A stretch of DNA of 64,000 nucleotides from Streptomyces verrucosisporus (GTDB lineage Bacteria; Actinomycetota; Actinomycetes; Streptomycetales; Streptomycetaceae): contig NZ_JADEYH010000015.1 of NCBI RefSeq assembly GCF_017114865.1, forward strand, positions 62,001 to 126,000. The letters are read 5' to 3'. Both the position numbers and the translations under genes were made by a program. The notes beneath the pieces were generated by a model, which saw only the letters and a program-made list of their open reading frames with translations, was not told where the DNA came from and ran no database searches. This document shows, piece after piece, positions 19,703 to 28,325 of this stretch (positions within the stretch are counted from its first letter, which is position 1; the number at the start of each line of letters is the position of its first letter).

Positions 19703-20227
19703 TCACATCGCCTCGGTGAACGCGTCGTAGGCCCGCCGGTCGAACAGGACGAAGCGGATCTCGTCGAACGCCCCGGCCGCCTCCTCCCGTCCGGTCTCCT
19801 CCCGTACCGCGCGCAGTGCGGTGCGGGCGCCGTCGTCCAGCGGCCAGCCGTAGACGCCCGTGGAGACCGCGGGGAAGGCGACGGTGCGGGCGCCCAGTTC
19901 GCGCGCCACGCGCAGCGACTGCCGGTAGCAGGAGGCCAGCAGCTCCGAGCGGTCCTCGGCTGCGGACCAGACCGGTCCCACGGTGTGGATCACCCAGCGC
20001 GCGGGCAGCCGTCCGGCCGTGGTGGCCACCGCCTGCCCGGTGGGCAGGCCCTTGCCGTAGCGGGAGGCGCGCAGGGCCCGGCACTCGGCGAGGATCTCCG
20101 GTCCTCCCGCGCGGTGGATCGCCCCGTCGACGCCCCCGCCGCCCAGCAGGGAGGAGTTGGCGGCGTTGACCACCGCGTCGGCGGACTGCTCGGTGATGTC
20201 GCCCTGGACCAGCCGGATCGTGACCAT
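19703..20227 (-). CDS. Macro-domain protein, O-acetyl-ADP-ribose deacetylase type
   Basis: A 174-residue stand-alone macro domain of the YmdB/MacroD class, which hydrolyses O-acetyl-ADP-ribose and can remove mono-ADP-ribose from proteins. Motifs: LVQGDITEQSADAVVNAANS, LLGGGGVDGAIHRAGG (phosphate and catalytic loop), RWVIHTVGPVW and FPAVSTGVYGWPLDD. The ATG at 20227 gives the family start MVTIRLVQGD; the longer frame upstream is shadow. A ThuA-like gene lies 52 nt upstream on the same strand, so the two may be co-transcribed. Confidence 0.93.
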   Translation of the reverse strand: MVTIRLVQGDITEQSADAVVNAANSSLLGGGGVDGAIHRAGGPEILAECRALRASRYGKGLPTGQAVATTAGRLPARWVIHTVGPVWSAAEDRSELLASCYRQSLRVARELGARTVAFPAVSTGVYGWPLDDGARTALRAVREETGREEAAGAFDEIRFVLFDRRAYDAFTEAM

Positions 20228-20279
20228 GGGTCCATCCTGCCCGCTGCCGGGGCGGAACGGCATCAGGGCAGGGACGACA

Positions 20280-20945
20280 TCAGGGCAGGGGGAGGCCGGC
20301 CGCCCACGCCAGGCCGCCGAGCAGATGGCGCCGGAAGGCGGGATCGGCGTAGGCCTCGGGGCTGTGGCCCAGGGCGGTGTAGAACGAGCGTCCTCCGGTG
20401 TTCTCGTGGCACCACGCCAGCGGGTGGTCCTCCCCCATCCCACCGCCCTCGTAGGTGGACTCGTCGGCGGAGAGCAGCACCCGCACCCGGCCGCGCGGGC
20501 TGACCCGGAAGTCGTACCACTCGTCGGTGAACGGCCAGGCGGCATCCAGGTGCTCGGTGGCCGGGTGGCCGCGGTCCTCCACCACCGCCACCCCCGGCTG
20601 GAGTTCGGGGTGTCTCTCGAAGCGGGCGCCGAGCAGTTCGCCGTACCAGGGCCAGTCGTACTCGGTGGTGGCCGCGGCGTGCACGCCGACGAAGGCGCCG
20701 CCGGCGGCGGCGTACTCCCGCAGCGCCTCGCGGCCGTCGGAGGTCAGCACGTCGCCGCTGGTGGAGAGGAAGACCACCGCGCGGCAGCCGCCCAGGGCGG
20801 CGGTGAGGACACCGGGGTCCTCGGTGTCCCCGACGGTGAGGCCCAGACCGCCGCCGAGTTCGCGGAGGGCCTCGATCCCGTGCGGAATGGAGTCGTGCCG
20901 GTAGCCGGTGGTCCGGGTGAAGACGAGGATCCGTTCAGCGCTCAT
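20280..20945 (-). CDS. ThuA-like domain protein
   Basis: A 221-residue protein with the ThuA (trehalose utilisation) fold, a class I glutamine amidotransferase-like domain. Typical pieces: RILVFTRTTGYRHDSIPHGI, VVFLSTSGDVLTSDGREAL, GGAFVGVHAAATTEYDWPWY, DEWYDFRVSPRGRVRVLLS, PLAWCHENTGGRSFYTALGH. The biochemical role of ThuA proteins is unsettled, and many act in carbohydrate metabolism. The ATG at 20945 is used. It is divergent from the VOC-family gene, with 49 nt between the two starts. Confidence 0.88.
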   Translation of the reverse strand: MSAERILVFTRTTGYRHDSIPHGIEALRELGGGLGLTVGDTEDPGVLTAALGGCRAVVFLSTSGDVLTSDGREALREYAAAGGAFVGVHAAATTEYDWPWYGELLGARFERHPELQPGVAVVEDRGHPATEHLDAAWPFTDEWYDFRVSPRGRVRVLLSADESTYEGGGMGEDHPLAWCHENTGGRSFYTALGHSPEAYADPAFRRHLLGGLAWAAGLPLP

Positions 20946-20994
20946 GCCCTCATGGTCCCCCGCCCCGGCACCGCGCCGGACTACGCTCGTCGGC

Positions 20995-21387
20995 ATGCCA
21001 GCACGCATCAAGGACCTGGTCGTGGACGCCGCCGACCACCAGGCGCTCGCCGACTGGTGGTGCGCCGCGCTGGGCTACGAACGCCGCAGGCCGCTGGGAC
21101 AGCCTCCCCCGCCGGCGGAGTGGGCGGTGGCCATCCACCATCCGCAGGACGCCGGGCCGGTGCTCTGGTTCACTCCGGTGCCGGATCCCAGGACCGGCCG
21201 GAACCGGATGCGCTTCGACGTGTGGGGCGACACCGGCGAGCTCCTCGCGCTGGGCGCCACCATGGTCCGGCGGCATGACCAGGACACCGAGTGGGACGTC
21301 CTGGCCGATCCGGAGGGCAACGAGTTCGGCGTGTTCGCCCGGCGTGCCCCGGGACTCCACCTCTCGGGCGGAAGGACCACCCCGTGA
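20995..21387 (+). CDS. VOC-family (glyoxalase-like) protein
   Basis: A 130-residue vicinal-oxygen-chelate fold protein beginning MPARIKDLVVDAADHQALADWW and containing the paired beta-alpha-beta-beta-beta units (LWFTPVPDPRTGRNRMRFDVW, WDVLADPEGNEFGVFA). The glyoxalase-like class includes many small proteins of unknown substrate. TACGCT at 20982-20987 lies 7 nt before the ATG, consistent with a leaderless start. The stop overlaps the GTG of the NUDIX gene, making a three-gene unit. Confidence 0.82.
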   Translation: MPARIKDLVVDAADHQALADWWCAALGYERRRPLGQPPPPAEWAVAIHHPQDAGPVLWFTPVPDPRTGRNRMRFDVWGDTGELLALGATMVRRHDQDTEWDVLADPEGNEFGVFARRAPGLHLSGGRTTP

Positions 21388-21827
21388 CGGGCACCACCGG
21401 CTCCATACCCGGTGCGCCCGGCCCCGCACAGAGGCTCATCGACACGGTGGCGTGGGTGCATCTGCGCGACGGGGTGATCCTGGGTGCCCGCACCCGTGGC
21501 AAGGACCTCTTCTACATCCCCGGCGGCAAGCGCCACCCGGGGGAGAGCGACGAGCAGACCCTGCTGCGGGAGGTCGAGGAGGAGCTGACCGTGGCGGTCG
21601 TCCCGGGCACGATCGCCCACGTGGGCACGTACGAGGCCCCGGTGGACGCGGGCACCCCTCAGGTGGTGGTGCGGATGGCCTGCTACACCGGCGACTACCG
21701 CGGCACGCTCGCCGCCGCCGGCGAGATCGAGGAGGTCCGCCTGCTGTCGTACGCCGACCGCGATCTGGTACCGCCGGTGGACCAGCTGGTCTTCGACGAG
21801 CTGTACGCCGCGGGGAGGCTGTCGTGA
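21384..21827 (+). CDS. NUDIX hydrolase
   Basis: A 147-residue NUDIX hydrolase that cleaves nucleoside diphosphates linked to other moieties. The NUDIX box is complete: GGKRHPGESDEQ followed by TLLREVEEELTV, carrying the REVEEE metal ligands. The preceding strand reads WVHLRDGVILGARTRGKDLFYIPG. The substrate is unknown. The GTG at 21384 overlaps the VOC stop (GTGA), and its own stop overlaps the next GTG. Confidence 0.9.
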   Translation: MTGTTGSIPGAPGPAQRLIDTVAWVHLRDGVILGARTRGKDLFYIPGGKRHPGESDEQTLLREVEEELTVAVVPGTIAHVGTYEAPVDAGTPQVVVRMACYTGDYRGTLAAAGEIEEVRLLSYADRDLVPPVDQLVFDELYAAGRLS

Positions 21828-22312
21828 CCGCTCCCGCCGCGGAACTGCGCGAGACCGTGCCCGGCGACCTGCCCTTCCTCTTCCGCTTCCAGCTCGATCC
21901 GGAGGCCAACCGGATGGCGGCCTTCACAGTCGCCGACCCCTCGGACCGCGCCGCCTTCGACTCCCGCTGGGAGCGGATCCTCGGCGACCTCGGGATCGTG
22001 AGCCGGACGGTGCTCGCCGACGGCGAGATCGTCGGCAGCGCCATGGTCCCCCCCTCCACCGACGGGCCGGGCGAGCGCGAGGTCACCTACTGGATCGCCC
22101 GTGAGCACTGGGGCCGGGGCATCGCGGGGCGCGCGCCGGCCGCCCTTCCGGCAGACCACCCGCACCGGCCGCTGTACGCCCGCGCCGCCAGGGACAACCA
22201 CGGCTCGCTGCGGGTTTTGGACAGGTGCGGGTTCGTGCGCTGCGGCGAGGACGCCGGATACGCGGCTGCGCGCGGTGAGGTGGTGGAGGAGTACGTGCTG
22301 GTGCTGCGCTGA
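21824..22312 (+). CDS. GNAT-family N-acetyltransferase
   Basis: A 162-residue GNAT acetyltransferase of the RimJ/RimL-like class. It opens with LRETVPGDLPFLFRFQLDPEANRMAAF in two pieces typical of the family. Later come REVTYWIAREHWGRGIAGRA (the acetyl-CoA pyrophosphate loop), LYARAARDNHGSLRVL and DRCGFVRCGEDAGYA. It is coupled to the NUDIX gene by a GTGA overlap. Only 7 nt separate its stop from that of the convergent ABC exporter gene. Confidence 0.88.
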   Translation: MTAPAAELRETVPGDLPFLFRFQLDPEANRMAAFTVADPSDRAAFDSRWERILGDLGIVSRTVLADGEIVGSAMVPPSTDGPGEREVTYWIAREHWGRGIAGRAPAALPADHPHRPLYARAARDNHGSLRVLDRCGFVRCGEDAGYAAARGEVVEEYVLVLR

Positions 22313-22319
22313 GGACTGC

Positions 22320-24200
22320 TCAGGCGGGGGCGGTCTCGACCGCTCCGGAGCCGGTTCCGGCCTGTCCCACCGGTGCCGCCGTCTCGGATCCGGCCGCTTC
22401 GGGAAGGACGGCGTCGCGCCGCAGCAGGGCCGCGTAGCGCCCGTCGCGCGCGATGAGCTCGTCGTGGGTGCCGCGCTCGGCGATCCGGCCGCCGTCGAGG
22501 ACGACGATCTGGTCGGCGTCGCGGATGGTCGACAGGCGGTGGGCGATCGTCAGCGTGGTGCGGCCCGCGGCCAGGGCGTCGACGGCCCGCTGGACCGCCT
22601 GCTCGGTGCGGGTGTCCAGGGCGCTGGTGGCCTCGTCGAGGATGAGGACGGGCGGGTCGCGCAGAATGGTGCGGGCGAGGGCCAGACGCTGCTTCTCACC
22701 TCCGGAAAAGCGGTATCCGCGCTCGCCGACGAGGGTGTCGTAGCCCTCGGGCAGCGAGGCGATGTGCTCGTGGATCTGGGCGGCGCGGGCCGCGGCCTCG
22801 ACCTCGGCGTCGGTGGCGCCGGGGCGGGCGAAGCGGAGGTTGTCGGCGACGGAGGCGTGGAAGAGGTAGGTCTCCTGCGACACCACGCCCACCGTCCGGG
22901 CCAGGGAGTCGAAGTCCAGCTCCCTCACATCGACGCCGTCGATGGTGACCCGGCCCGCTGTGACGTCGTACAGCCGGGGCACCAGATAGCTCAGCGTGCT
23001 CTTGCCGGATCCGGTCGCGCCGACGACGGCGAGGCTGCTGCCCGCCGGAACGGTCAGGTCGATGCCGCTGAGCGTGGGGGTGGCCGAGTCCGGGTCGTAG
23101 GAGAAGCCGGCGTTCTCGAAGCGGACCTCGCCGCGTGCCCGCCCCAGCCTCACGGGCCGGGCGGGCTCGGTGATGTCCACCGGCAGGTCCAGGTACTCGA
23201 AGATGCGCTGGAAGAGCGCGAGCGAGGTCTGCACCTGTACGCCGGTGCTCAGCAGTGAGACGGTCGGGCGCAGCAGGCCCTGCTGGAGGGTGACGAAGGC
23301 GACCAGGGTGCCGATGGAGAAGGCCGGGCCGCCGAGGTGGAGGAGCAGTCCGGCCGCCCAGTACAGCAGCGCCGGGATGGCCGCCATGATGATGCCGATG
23401 ACCGACATCCGCCAGCGTCCGGCCATGTTGGAGCGGATCTCCAGGTCCGCCAGCCGCTCCGACTCCCCGGAGAAGGACCGGGTGAGGGAGTCGGCCCGGC
23501 CCATGGTGCGGCCCAGCAGGATGCCGCTGACCGACAGCGACTCGGTCACCATCGCCGACATCGCCGCCATCTGCTTCTGCCGCCGGGTGGCGATCTTCTT
23601 GCGCTCCCGGCCCACCCTGCGGCTTATCCAGACGAACAGCGGCATCAGCAGCAGGGAGACGAGGGTGAGCCGCCAGTCCAGCACCAGCATCGCCACGATC
23701 GTCGCCACCACGCTGGTGAGGTTGGAGACCAGAGAGGTCGCGGTGGAGGTGACCGTGGCCTGCATTCCACCGATGTCGTTGGCGATACGGGACTGGACCT
23801 CGCCGGTGCGGGTGCGGGTGAAGAACGCCAGGGGCATCCGCTGGAGCTTGGCGTAGACCCCGGTGCGCAGGTCGTGCATGACGTGCTGGCCGACGGTGGT
23901 GCTGATCAGCGTCTGGAGGACGTTGAAGACACTGGTCAGCACCGCCGTGGCGATCATGCCGAGGGCGAGCAGGGACAGCAGGCCGGTGCGCTGCTCGGGG
24001 ATGGCCACGTCGAGGATCTCGCGCAGCAGGAACGGCGAGGCCACCGACACCAGCGAGGAGGCACCGACCAGCAGTCCGACCACGGCCAGCCGCCCCCGGT
24101 ATGGGCGGAAGAGGCGCAGGATGCGGCGGATCTGGGCGGGCGGCTGCGGCTCGCCCTTCTCCCTGCCTGGCGGGGTCCAGTCGGGTTCGTCGCGGTGCAA
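22320..24200 (-). CDS. ABC exporter, fused membrane and ATPase domains
   Basis: A 626-residue half-transporter that should work as a homodimer. Six membrane helices occupy about residues 40-330. The ATPase domain has a complete set of motifs: Walker A GATGSGKST, Q-loop VVSQETYLF, signature FSGGEKQRLALART, Walker B VLILDEATSALD and H-loop TIAHRL. It is in the MdlB/SpaT/MsbA-like class of lipid or multidrug exporters; the substrate is unknown. The start is a TTG at 24200 with AAGGAG four bases upstream; the longer frame has no family similarity. It diverges from the heterodimeric ABC pair across 395 nt. Confidence 0.88.
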   Translation of the reverse strand: MHRDEPDWTPPGREKGEPQPPAQIRRILRLFRPYRGRLAVVGLLVGASSLVSVASPFLLREILDVAIPEQRTGLLSLLALGMIATAVLTSVFNVLQTLISTTVGQHVMHDLRTGVYAKLQRMPLAFFTRTRTGEVQSRIANDIGGMQATVTSTATSLVSNLTSVVATIVAMLVLDWRLTLVSLLLMPLFVWISRRVGRERKKIATRRQKQMAAMSAMVTESLSVSGILLGRTMGRADSLTRSFSGESERLADLEIRSNMAGRWRMSVIGIIMAAIPALLYWAAGLLLHLGGPAFSIGTLVAFVTLQQGLLRPTVSLLSTGVQVQTSLALFQRIFEYLDLPVDITEPARPVRLGRARGEVRFENAGFSYDPDSATPTLSGIDLTVPAGSSLAVVGATGSGKSTLSYLVPRLYDVTAGRVTIDGVDVRELDFDSLARTVGVVSQETYLFHASVADNLRFARPGATDAEVEAAARAAQIHEHIASLPEGYDTLVGERGYRFSGGEKQRLALARTILRDPPVLILDEATSALDTRTEQAVQRAVDALAAGRTTLTIAHRLSTIRDADQIVVLDGGRIAERGTHDELIARDGRYAALLRRDAVLPEAAGSETAAPVGQAGTGSGAVETAPA

Positions 24201-24595
24201 TGCGCTCCTTCGGCGGTCGGCGGGGGCGGGGTGGCCGGGGCGGGGCGGAGGCCCGCACGCGGGCGGCCGGTCCCGGCTCACCAGCCTACGGTTGCCCGGG
24301 CGCCGAGCGCCCGGACGTCGCCGTGCCCGGGCGGGCGTCCTCCCGGACAGCGGTCCTCCATCCGGGGGCCACCGGTCGGAGGGGCTTCCGGCCGGGAGAC
24401 GGGGCTGTGCCTGTCGCCCGTCACGACGGCCGGGTGCTGTGCCGGGCACCGGATCCGAATCGCGTACCGGGTCCGCTCCCGCCGCACGTCGCCCCGTCCG
24501 CCGCACGGAAAACCCTTTGCCCTCCCACCGGGGATGGCGGAAGGCTTGCACGGCCGCTTCCGTTTGTCCGACATCGAGACCGTTTCCGGGACGTC
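24201..24595. other. 395-nt divergent intergenic region between ABC exporters
   Basis: No gene is supported here. It must hold promoters for both ABC units. A minus-strand TAGGCT (24283-24288) is a possible -10 for the 22320-24200 gene but lacks a good -35. CGGAAG (24538-24543) and CTTCCG (24557-24562) form a small inverted repeat upstream of the pair and could be an operator. No regulator gene is adjacent. Confidence 0.4.
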
Positions 24596-26455
24596 ATGCG
24601 CATTCGCGATCTTCCATATCCCGATCCCGGCGACCCCGACGTACGGTCCGGGTTCCGCCTCATGCTCTGGCTGTGGCGCTCACAGCTGGGCGGCCAGCTC
24701 AAGGCGCTGGCCTGGGGGACGCTCCACATGGCGGCGGTCGCCTCCTTCCCCCTGGCCGTGGGTGTGGCCGTACAGGCCGCCACCGAGCGCTCCGGGGACC
24801 GGCTGGCCCTCGCGGGCGCTCTGACGGTGGCACTGGGTCTGGCGGTCACCGCCGGCGACACCATGCTGCACCGCGCCGCCGTCACCAACTGGATCACCGC
24901 CGCAGCCCGGGTGCAGCAGCTGCTGGCCCGGCGGACCGCCGCGCTGGGGGCCGCGCTGACCCGGCGGGTGGCGGCCGGCGAGGTGGTGGCCGTCTCCACC
25001 GGGGATATCGAGAAGATCGGCTGGTTCGTCGAGGCCGTCTCCCGCTTCGGCGCCGCTTCGCTGACCACGGCCGGGGTGTGTACGGCCCTGGTGGTGTACG
25101 AGCCGCTGCTGGGCGCCGTGGTGACGCTGGGCGTACTGGCGCTGGTGGCGGCCGTACTGCCGCTGCTGCCGCCGACGACCCGCCGGGCGGACGCGCAGCG
25201 GGCGAAGGCCGGGCGGGCCACCGAACTGGCCGCCGACACCGTGGCCGGGCTGCGGGTGCTGCGCGGCATCGGGGGCGAGGAGCTGTTCCTCGGCAGGTAC
25301 CGCGGGGCCTCGCAGGAGGTGCGGCGGGCAGCGGTGCGGACCGCGCGGATGTGGTCGCTGATCGACGCCGTGCAGGTGGTGCTGCCGGGGGTGCTGCTGA
25401 TCGCGGTGGTCTGGCTGGGGGCGCGGCTGGCACTGGACGGCACGGTCGCCGTGGGCGAGCTGGTGACGGTGTACGGCGCGGTGACCTTCCTGCTCTTCCC
25501 GCTTCGGCTGTTCCAGGAGATCGCCATGGCCTACTCCTTCTCCCGCCCGTCGGCCGAGCGGGCCGCCCGGGTCCTGGCGCTGAGCCGCGGGACGCGGACG
25601 GAGAACGCGATGGGCAGGCGCGACGGCGCGCGGATGCCGCCGGAGGGCGACCTGTACGACCCCGTGAGCGGGCTGCTCGCCCCGGCCGGAAGTCTGACCG
25701 CGGTGGTGTGCGGCGACCCCGACGCCACCGGCCGGCTCGCCGAACGGCTGGGCGGGCACGGCACCGAGTCCGCGGCACAGGCGCCGTCGGTGCTGCTGGG
25801 CGGGGTCGCCCTGGACGAGGTGCCGCTGGAGGCGGCCCGTACCGCCGTGCTGGTCCAGGACAAGGACCCGGTGCTGCTGTCGGGCACCCTGGGGGGACTG
25901 CTCGACGTGCCGTCGTCCGGTGCGGTCACGCCCGGACAGGCACTGGAGGCGGCCCAGTGCGGCGATGTGCTCGCCGCACTGGCGCGCGCCGGGGGCGCCC
26001 CGGACGGCGACCCGATGCGGGCCCGGATCACCGAGCGCGGCAGGTCGCTGTCGGGCGGCCAGCGCCAGCGGCTGGCGCTGGCCCGGTCGCTGGCCGCCGA
26101 TCCGCGGGTGCTGGTGCTGGACGAGCCGACCAGCGCCGTCGACTCGCACACCGAGGCACGTGTCGCCGACGCGCTGCGCCGGCTGCGGGCCGGCCGCACC
26201 ACGGTGGTGTTCTCCTCCAGCCCGCTGCTGCTGGACCGGGCCGACCGGGTGGCGTTCGTCTGCGGCGGCACGGTGACCGCCGTCGGCACGCACCGGGAGC
26301 TGCTGGCGAACGAACCGGGGTACCGCGCGGTGGTCACCCGTGAGACCGGCGGCGATGACGGCCACGGCACCGGCATGGCCGGCGATGGCGGGCTCGCGGC
26401 CGGCCCGGCCGGGATCCGGGGGCCGCGGCACGAGCGGATGGAGGAGAGCGCGTGA
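24596..26455 (+). CDS. Heterodimeric ABC exporter subunit with degenerate ATP site
   Basis: A 619-residue membrane/ATPase half-transporter. Membrane helices lie in about residues 20-310. The ATPase domain lacks a usable Walker A: at about residues 371-380 it reads CGDPDATGR in place of GxxGxGKS, and the H-loop His is replaced (VVFSSSP at about 540). Signature LSGGQRQRLALARS (about 484) and Walker B VLVLDEPTSAVD are intact. The partner (next gene) is the mirror image, so the pair should form one active and one dead composite site, as in TM287/288-type exporters. A 35-residue Gly/Asp-rich tail ends the protein. The ATG at 24596 is chosen by fit to the family; the ribosome-binding site is poor. 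Confidence 0.85.
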   Translation: MRIRDLPYPDPGDPDVRSGFRLMLWLWRSQLGGQLKALAWGTLHMAAVASFPLAVGVAVQAATERSGDRLALAGALTVALGLAVTAGDTMLHRAAVTNWITAAARVQQLLARRTAALGAALTRRVAAGEVVAVSTGDIEKIGWFVEAVSRFGAASLTTAGVCTALVVYEPLLGAVVTLGVLALVAAVLPLLPPTTRRADAQRAKAGRATELAADTVAGLRVLRGIGGEELFLGRYRGASQEVRRAAVRTARMWSLIDAVQVVLPGVLLIAVVWLGARLALDGTVAVGELVTVYGAVTFLLFPLRLFQEIAMAYSFSRPSAERAARVLALSRGTRTENAMGRRDGARMPPEGDLYDPVSGLLAPAGSLTAVVCGDPDATGRLAERLGGHGTESAAQAPSVLLGGVALDEVPLEAARTAVLVQDKDPVLLSGTLGGLLDVPSSGAVTPGQALEAAQCGDVLAALARAGGAPDGDPMRARITERGRSLSGGQRQRLALARSLAADPRVLVLDEPTSAVDSHTEARVADALRRLRAGRTTVVFSSSPLLLDRADRVAFVCGGTVTAVGTHRELLANEPGYRAVVTRETGGDDGHGTGMAGDGGLAAGPAGIRGPRHERMEESA

Positions 26456-28233
26456 TCGGCGTCGTACCGCCCGCCCATGATCCCGCCGCGTCCGAGTCGG
26501 CCACGACTCTGCCGGTCGGCGCGCCCGGGACCGTGCGCGCCTATGCCGGCGAGCTGGTCCGGCGGCACCGCGGGGCCTTCGCCTTGCTGGTGTCGGTGAA
26601 CGCCGTCGCGGTGCTGGCCTCCATGGCAGGCCCCTATCTGCTGGGGCGGGTGGTGGAGGACCTCGCGGCGGGGGTCCGCGATCTGCGCCTGGAGCGCACC
26701 GTCGTCCTGTTCGCCGCTGCCCTGGTCGTCCAGACGGTCTTCGTCCAGCAGGTGCGGCTGCGCGGAGCGGTGCTGGGCGAGCGGATGCTGGCGGATCTGC
26801 GCGAGGACTTCCTGGTCCGCTCGGTGCGGCTGCCGCCGGGTGTGCTGGAGCGGGCCGGTACGGGTGACCTGCTGTCCAGGATCACCACCGACATCGACCG
26901 GCTGGCGGGCGCCATGCGCGAGGCGGTACCCCAGCTGTCGATCGGCCTCGTCTGGGCCGCGCTGCTGCTGGGCGCGCTCACGGCCACCGCGCCGCCGCTG
27001 GCGCTGTCCGTCGTGATCGCCCTGCCGCTGCTGCTGGTGGGCTGCCGCTGGTACTACCGGCGGGCGCCGGCCGCCTACCGTTCCGAGGCGGCGGGCTACG
27101 CGGCCGTCGCCGCCGCCCTGGCCGAGACCGTGGACGCCGGGCGGACGGTGGAGGCCCATCGGCTGGGACCGCGCAGGATCGCGCTGTCCGAGCACCGCAT
27201 CGGCCGCTGGACGGCGTGGGAGCGCTACACGCTGTGGCTGCGCACCGTCCTCTTCCCCGTCGTCAACGGCACCCATGTGCTGATCCTCGGTTCGGTGCTG
27301 ATGCTCGGCGGCTTCTTCGTGCTGCGGGGCTGGATCTCGGTCGGCGAACTGACCACGGGCGCGCTGCTGGCGCAGATGCTGGTCGAACCGATCGGCCTGA
27401 TCCTGCGCTGGTACGACGAGCTCCAGACCGCCCAGGTGTCCCTGGCCCGGCTGGTCGGAGTGCGGGAGATCGAGCCGGAGTCCGGCGACGGCGCACTGCT
27501 CCCGGACGGCCGCGAGGTGCGGGCCGACCGGGTGCGGTTCGGCTACGACGCGGGCGACGACGTGCTGCACGGGGTGTCGCTGGACGTCGCGCCCGGTACG
27601 CGGGTCGCGCTGGTGGGGCCGTCGGGTGCGGGCAAGTCCACGCTGGGCCGGCTGCTGGCGGGGATCTACGCGCCGCGGACGGGCGAGGTCACGCTCGGTG
27701 GGGCCGAGCTGTCCCGGATGCCAGCGGAGCGGGTACGCGAGCACGTGGCGCTGGTCAACCAGGAGCACCACGTCTTCGTCGGTTCGCTGCGCGACAACCT
27801 GCTGCTGGCGAGCGCGGACGCCGGTGACGCCGAGCTGTGGGCCGCCCTCGCCGCGGTGGACGCCGACGGCTGGGCCCGGAAGCTGGCCGACGGCCTGGAC
27901 AGCGAGGTCGGCTCGGGCGGGGAGGCGGTCACCCCGGCCCGGGCCCAGCAGATCGCGCTGGCGCGGCTGGTGCTGGCCGATCCGCACACCCTGGTGCTGG
28001 ACGAGGCGACTTCCCTGCTGGACCCGCGTGCGGCCAGGCGCCTCGAGCGCTCGCTGGCGCGGGTGCTCCAGGGGCGCACCGTGGTGGCGATCGCACACCG
28101 GCTGCACACCGCACACGACGCGGATGTGATCGCGGTCGTGGAGGACGGCCGGATCAGCGAGCTGGGAAGCCACGTCGAGCTGGTCGCCGCCGACGGCGCC
28201 TACGCCGCGCTGTGGCGGTCCTGGCACGGCTGA
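26452..28233 (+). CDS. Heterodimeric ABC exporter subunit with intact Walker A and degenerate signature
   Basis: A 593-residue half-transporter, coupled to the previous gene by a GTGA overlap. Six membrane helices are followed by an ATPase domain with intact Walker A GPSGAGKST (about residue 388), Q-loop LVNQEHHVF, Walker B LVLDEATSLLD and H-loop AIAHRL. The signature is degenerate: TPARAQQIALARL in place of LSGGQ. Paired with the LSGGQ of the other subunit, its Walker A makes the one catalytic site. The substrate is unknown; no peptide or natural-product genes adjoin. A near-perfect hairpin terminator follows. Confidence 0.88.
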   Translation: MIGVVPPAHDPAASESATTLPVGAPGTVRAYAGELVRRHRGAFALLVSVNAVAVLASMAGPYLLGRVVEDLAAGVRDLRLERTVVLFAAALVVQTVFVQQVRLRGAVLGERMLADLREDFLVRSVRLPPGVLERAGTGDLLSRITTDIDRLAGAMREAVPQLSIGLVWAALLLGALTATAPPLALSVVIALPLLLVGCRWYYRRAPAAYRSEAAGYAAVAAALAETVDAGRTVEAHRLGPRRIALSEHRIGRWTAWERYTLWLRTVLFPVVNGTHVLILGSVLMLGGFFVLRGWISVGELTTGALLAQMLVEPIGLILRWYDELQTAQVSLARLVGVREIEPESGDGALLPDGREVRADRVRFGYDAGDDVLHGVSLDVAPGTRVALVGPSGAGKSTLGRLLAGIYAPRTGEVTLGGAELSRMPAERVREHVALVNQEHHVFVGSLRDNLLLASADAGDAELWAALAAVDADGWARKLADGLDSEVGSGGEAVTPARAQQIALARLVLADPHTLVLDEATSLLDPRAARRLERSLARVLQGRTVVAIAHRLHTAHDADVIAVVEDGRISELGSHVELVAADGAYAALWRSWHG

Positions 28234-28239
28234 TCCCGT

Positions 28240-28287
28240 CCTTTCTCCCGCGCGGCCCGGAGCGCTCCGGGCCGCGCGGGAGAAAGG
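28240..28287 (+). terminator. Perfect-palindrome terminator between convergent genes
   Basis: A 48-nt perfect palindrome with 24-bp arms (28240-28263 and 28264-28287) centred on AGCGCT. The outer part reads CTTTCTCCC and GGGAGAAAG, so each strand ends in a short run of T or A. It lies between the ABC pair and the convergent membrane hydrolase gene and should terminate both. Confidence 0.85.
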
Positions 28288-28325
28288 CGGGGCGTGCGGC
28301 CGGGGAGGGCCCTGCCCGGAAGGGC

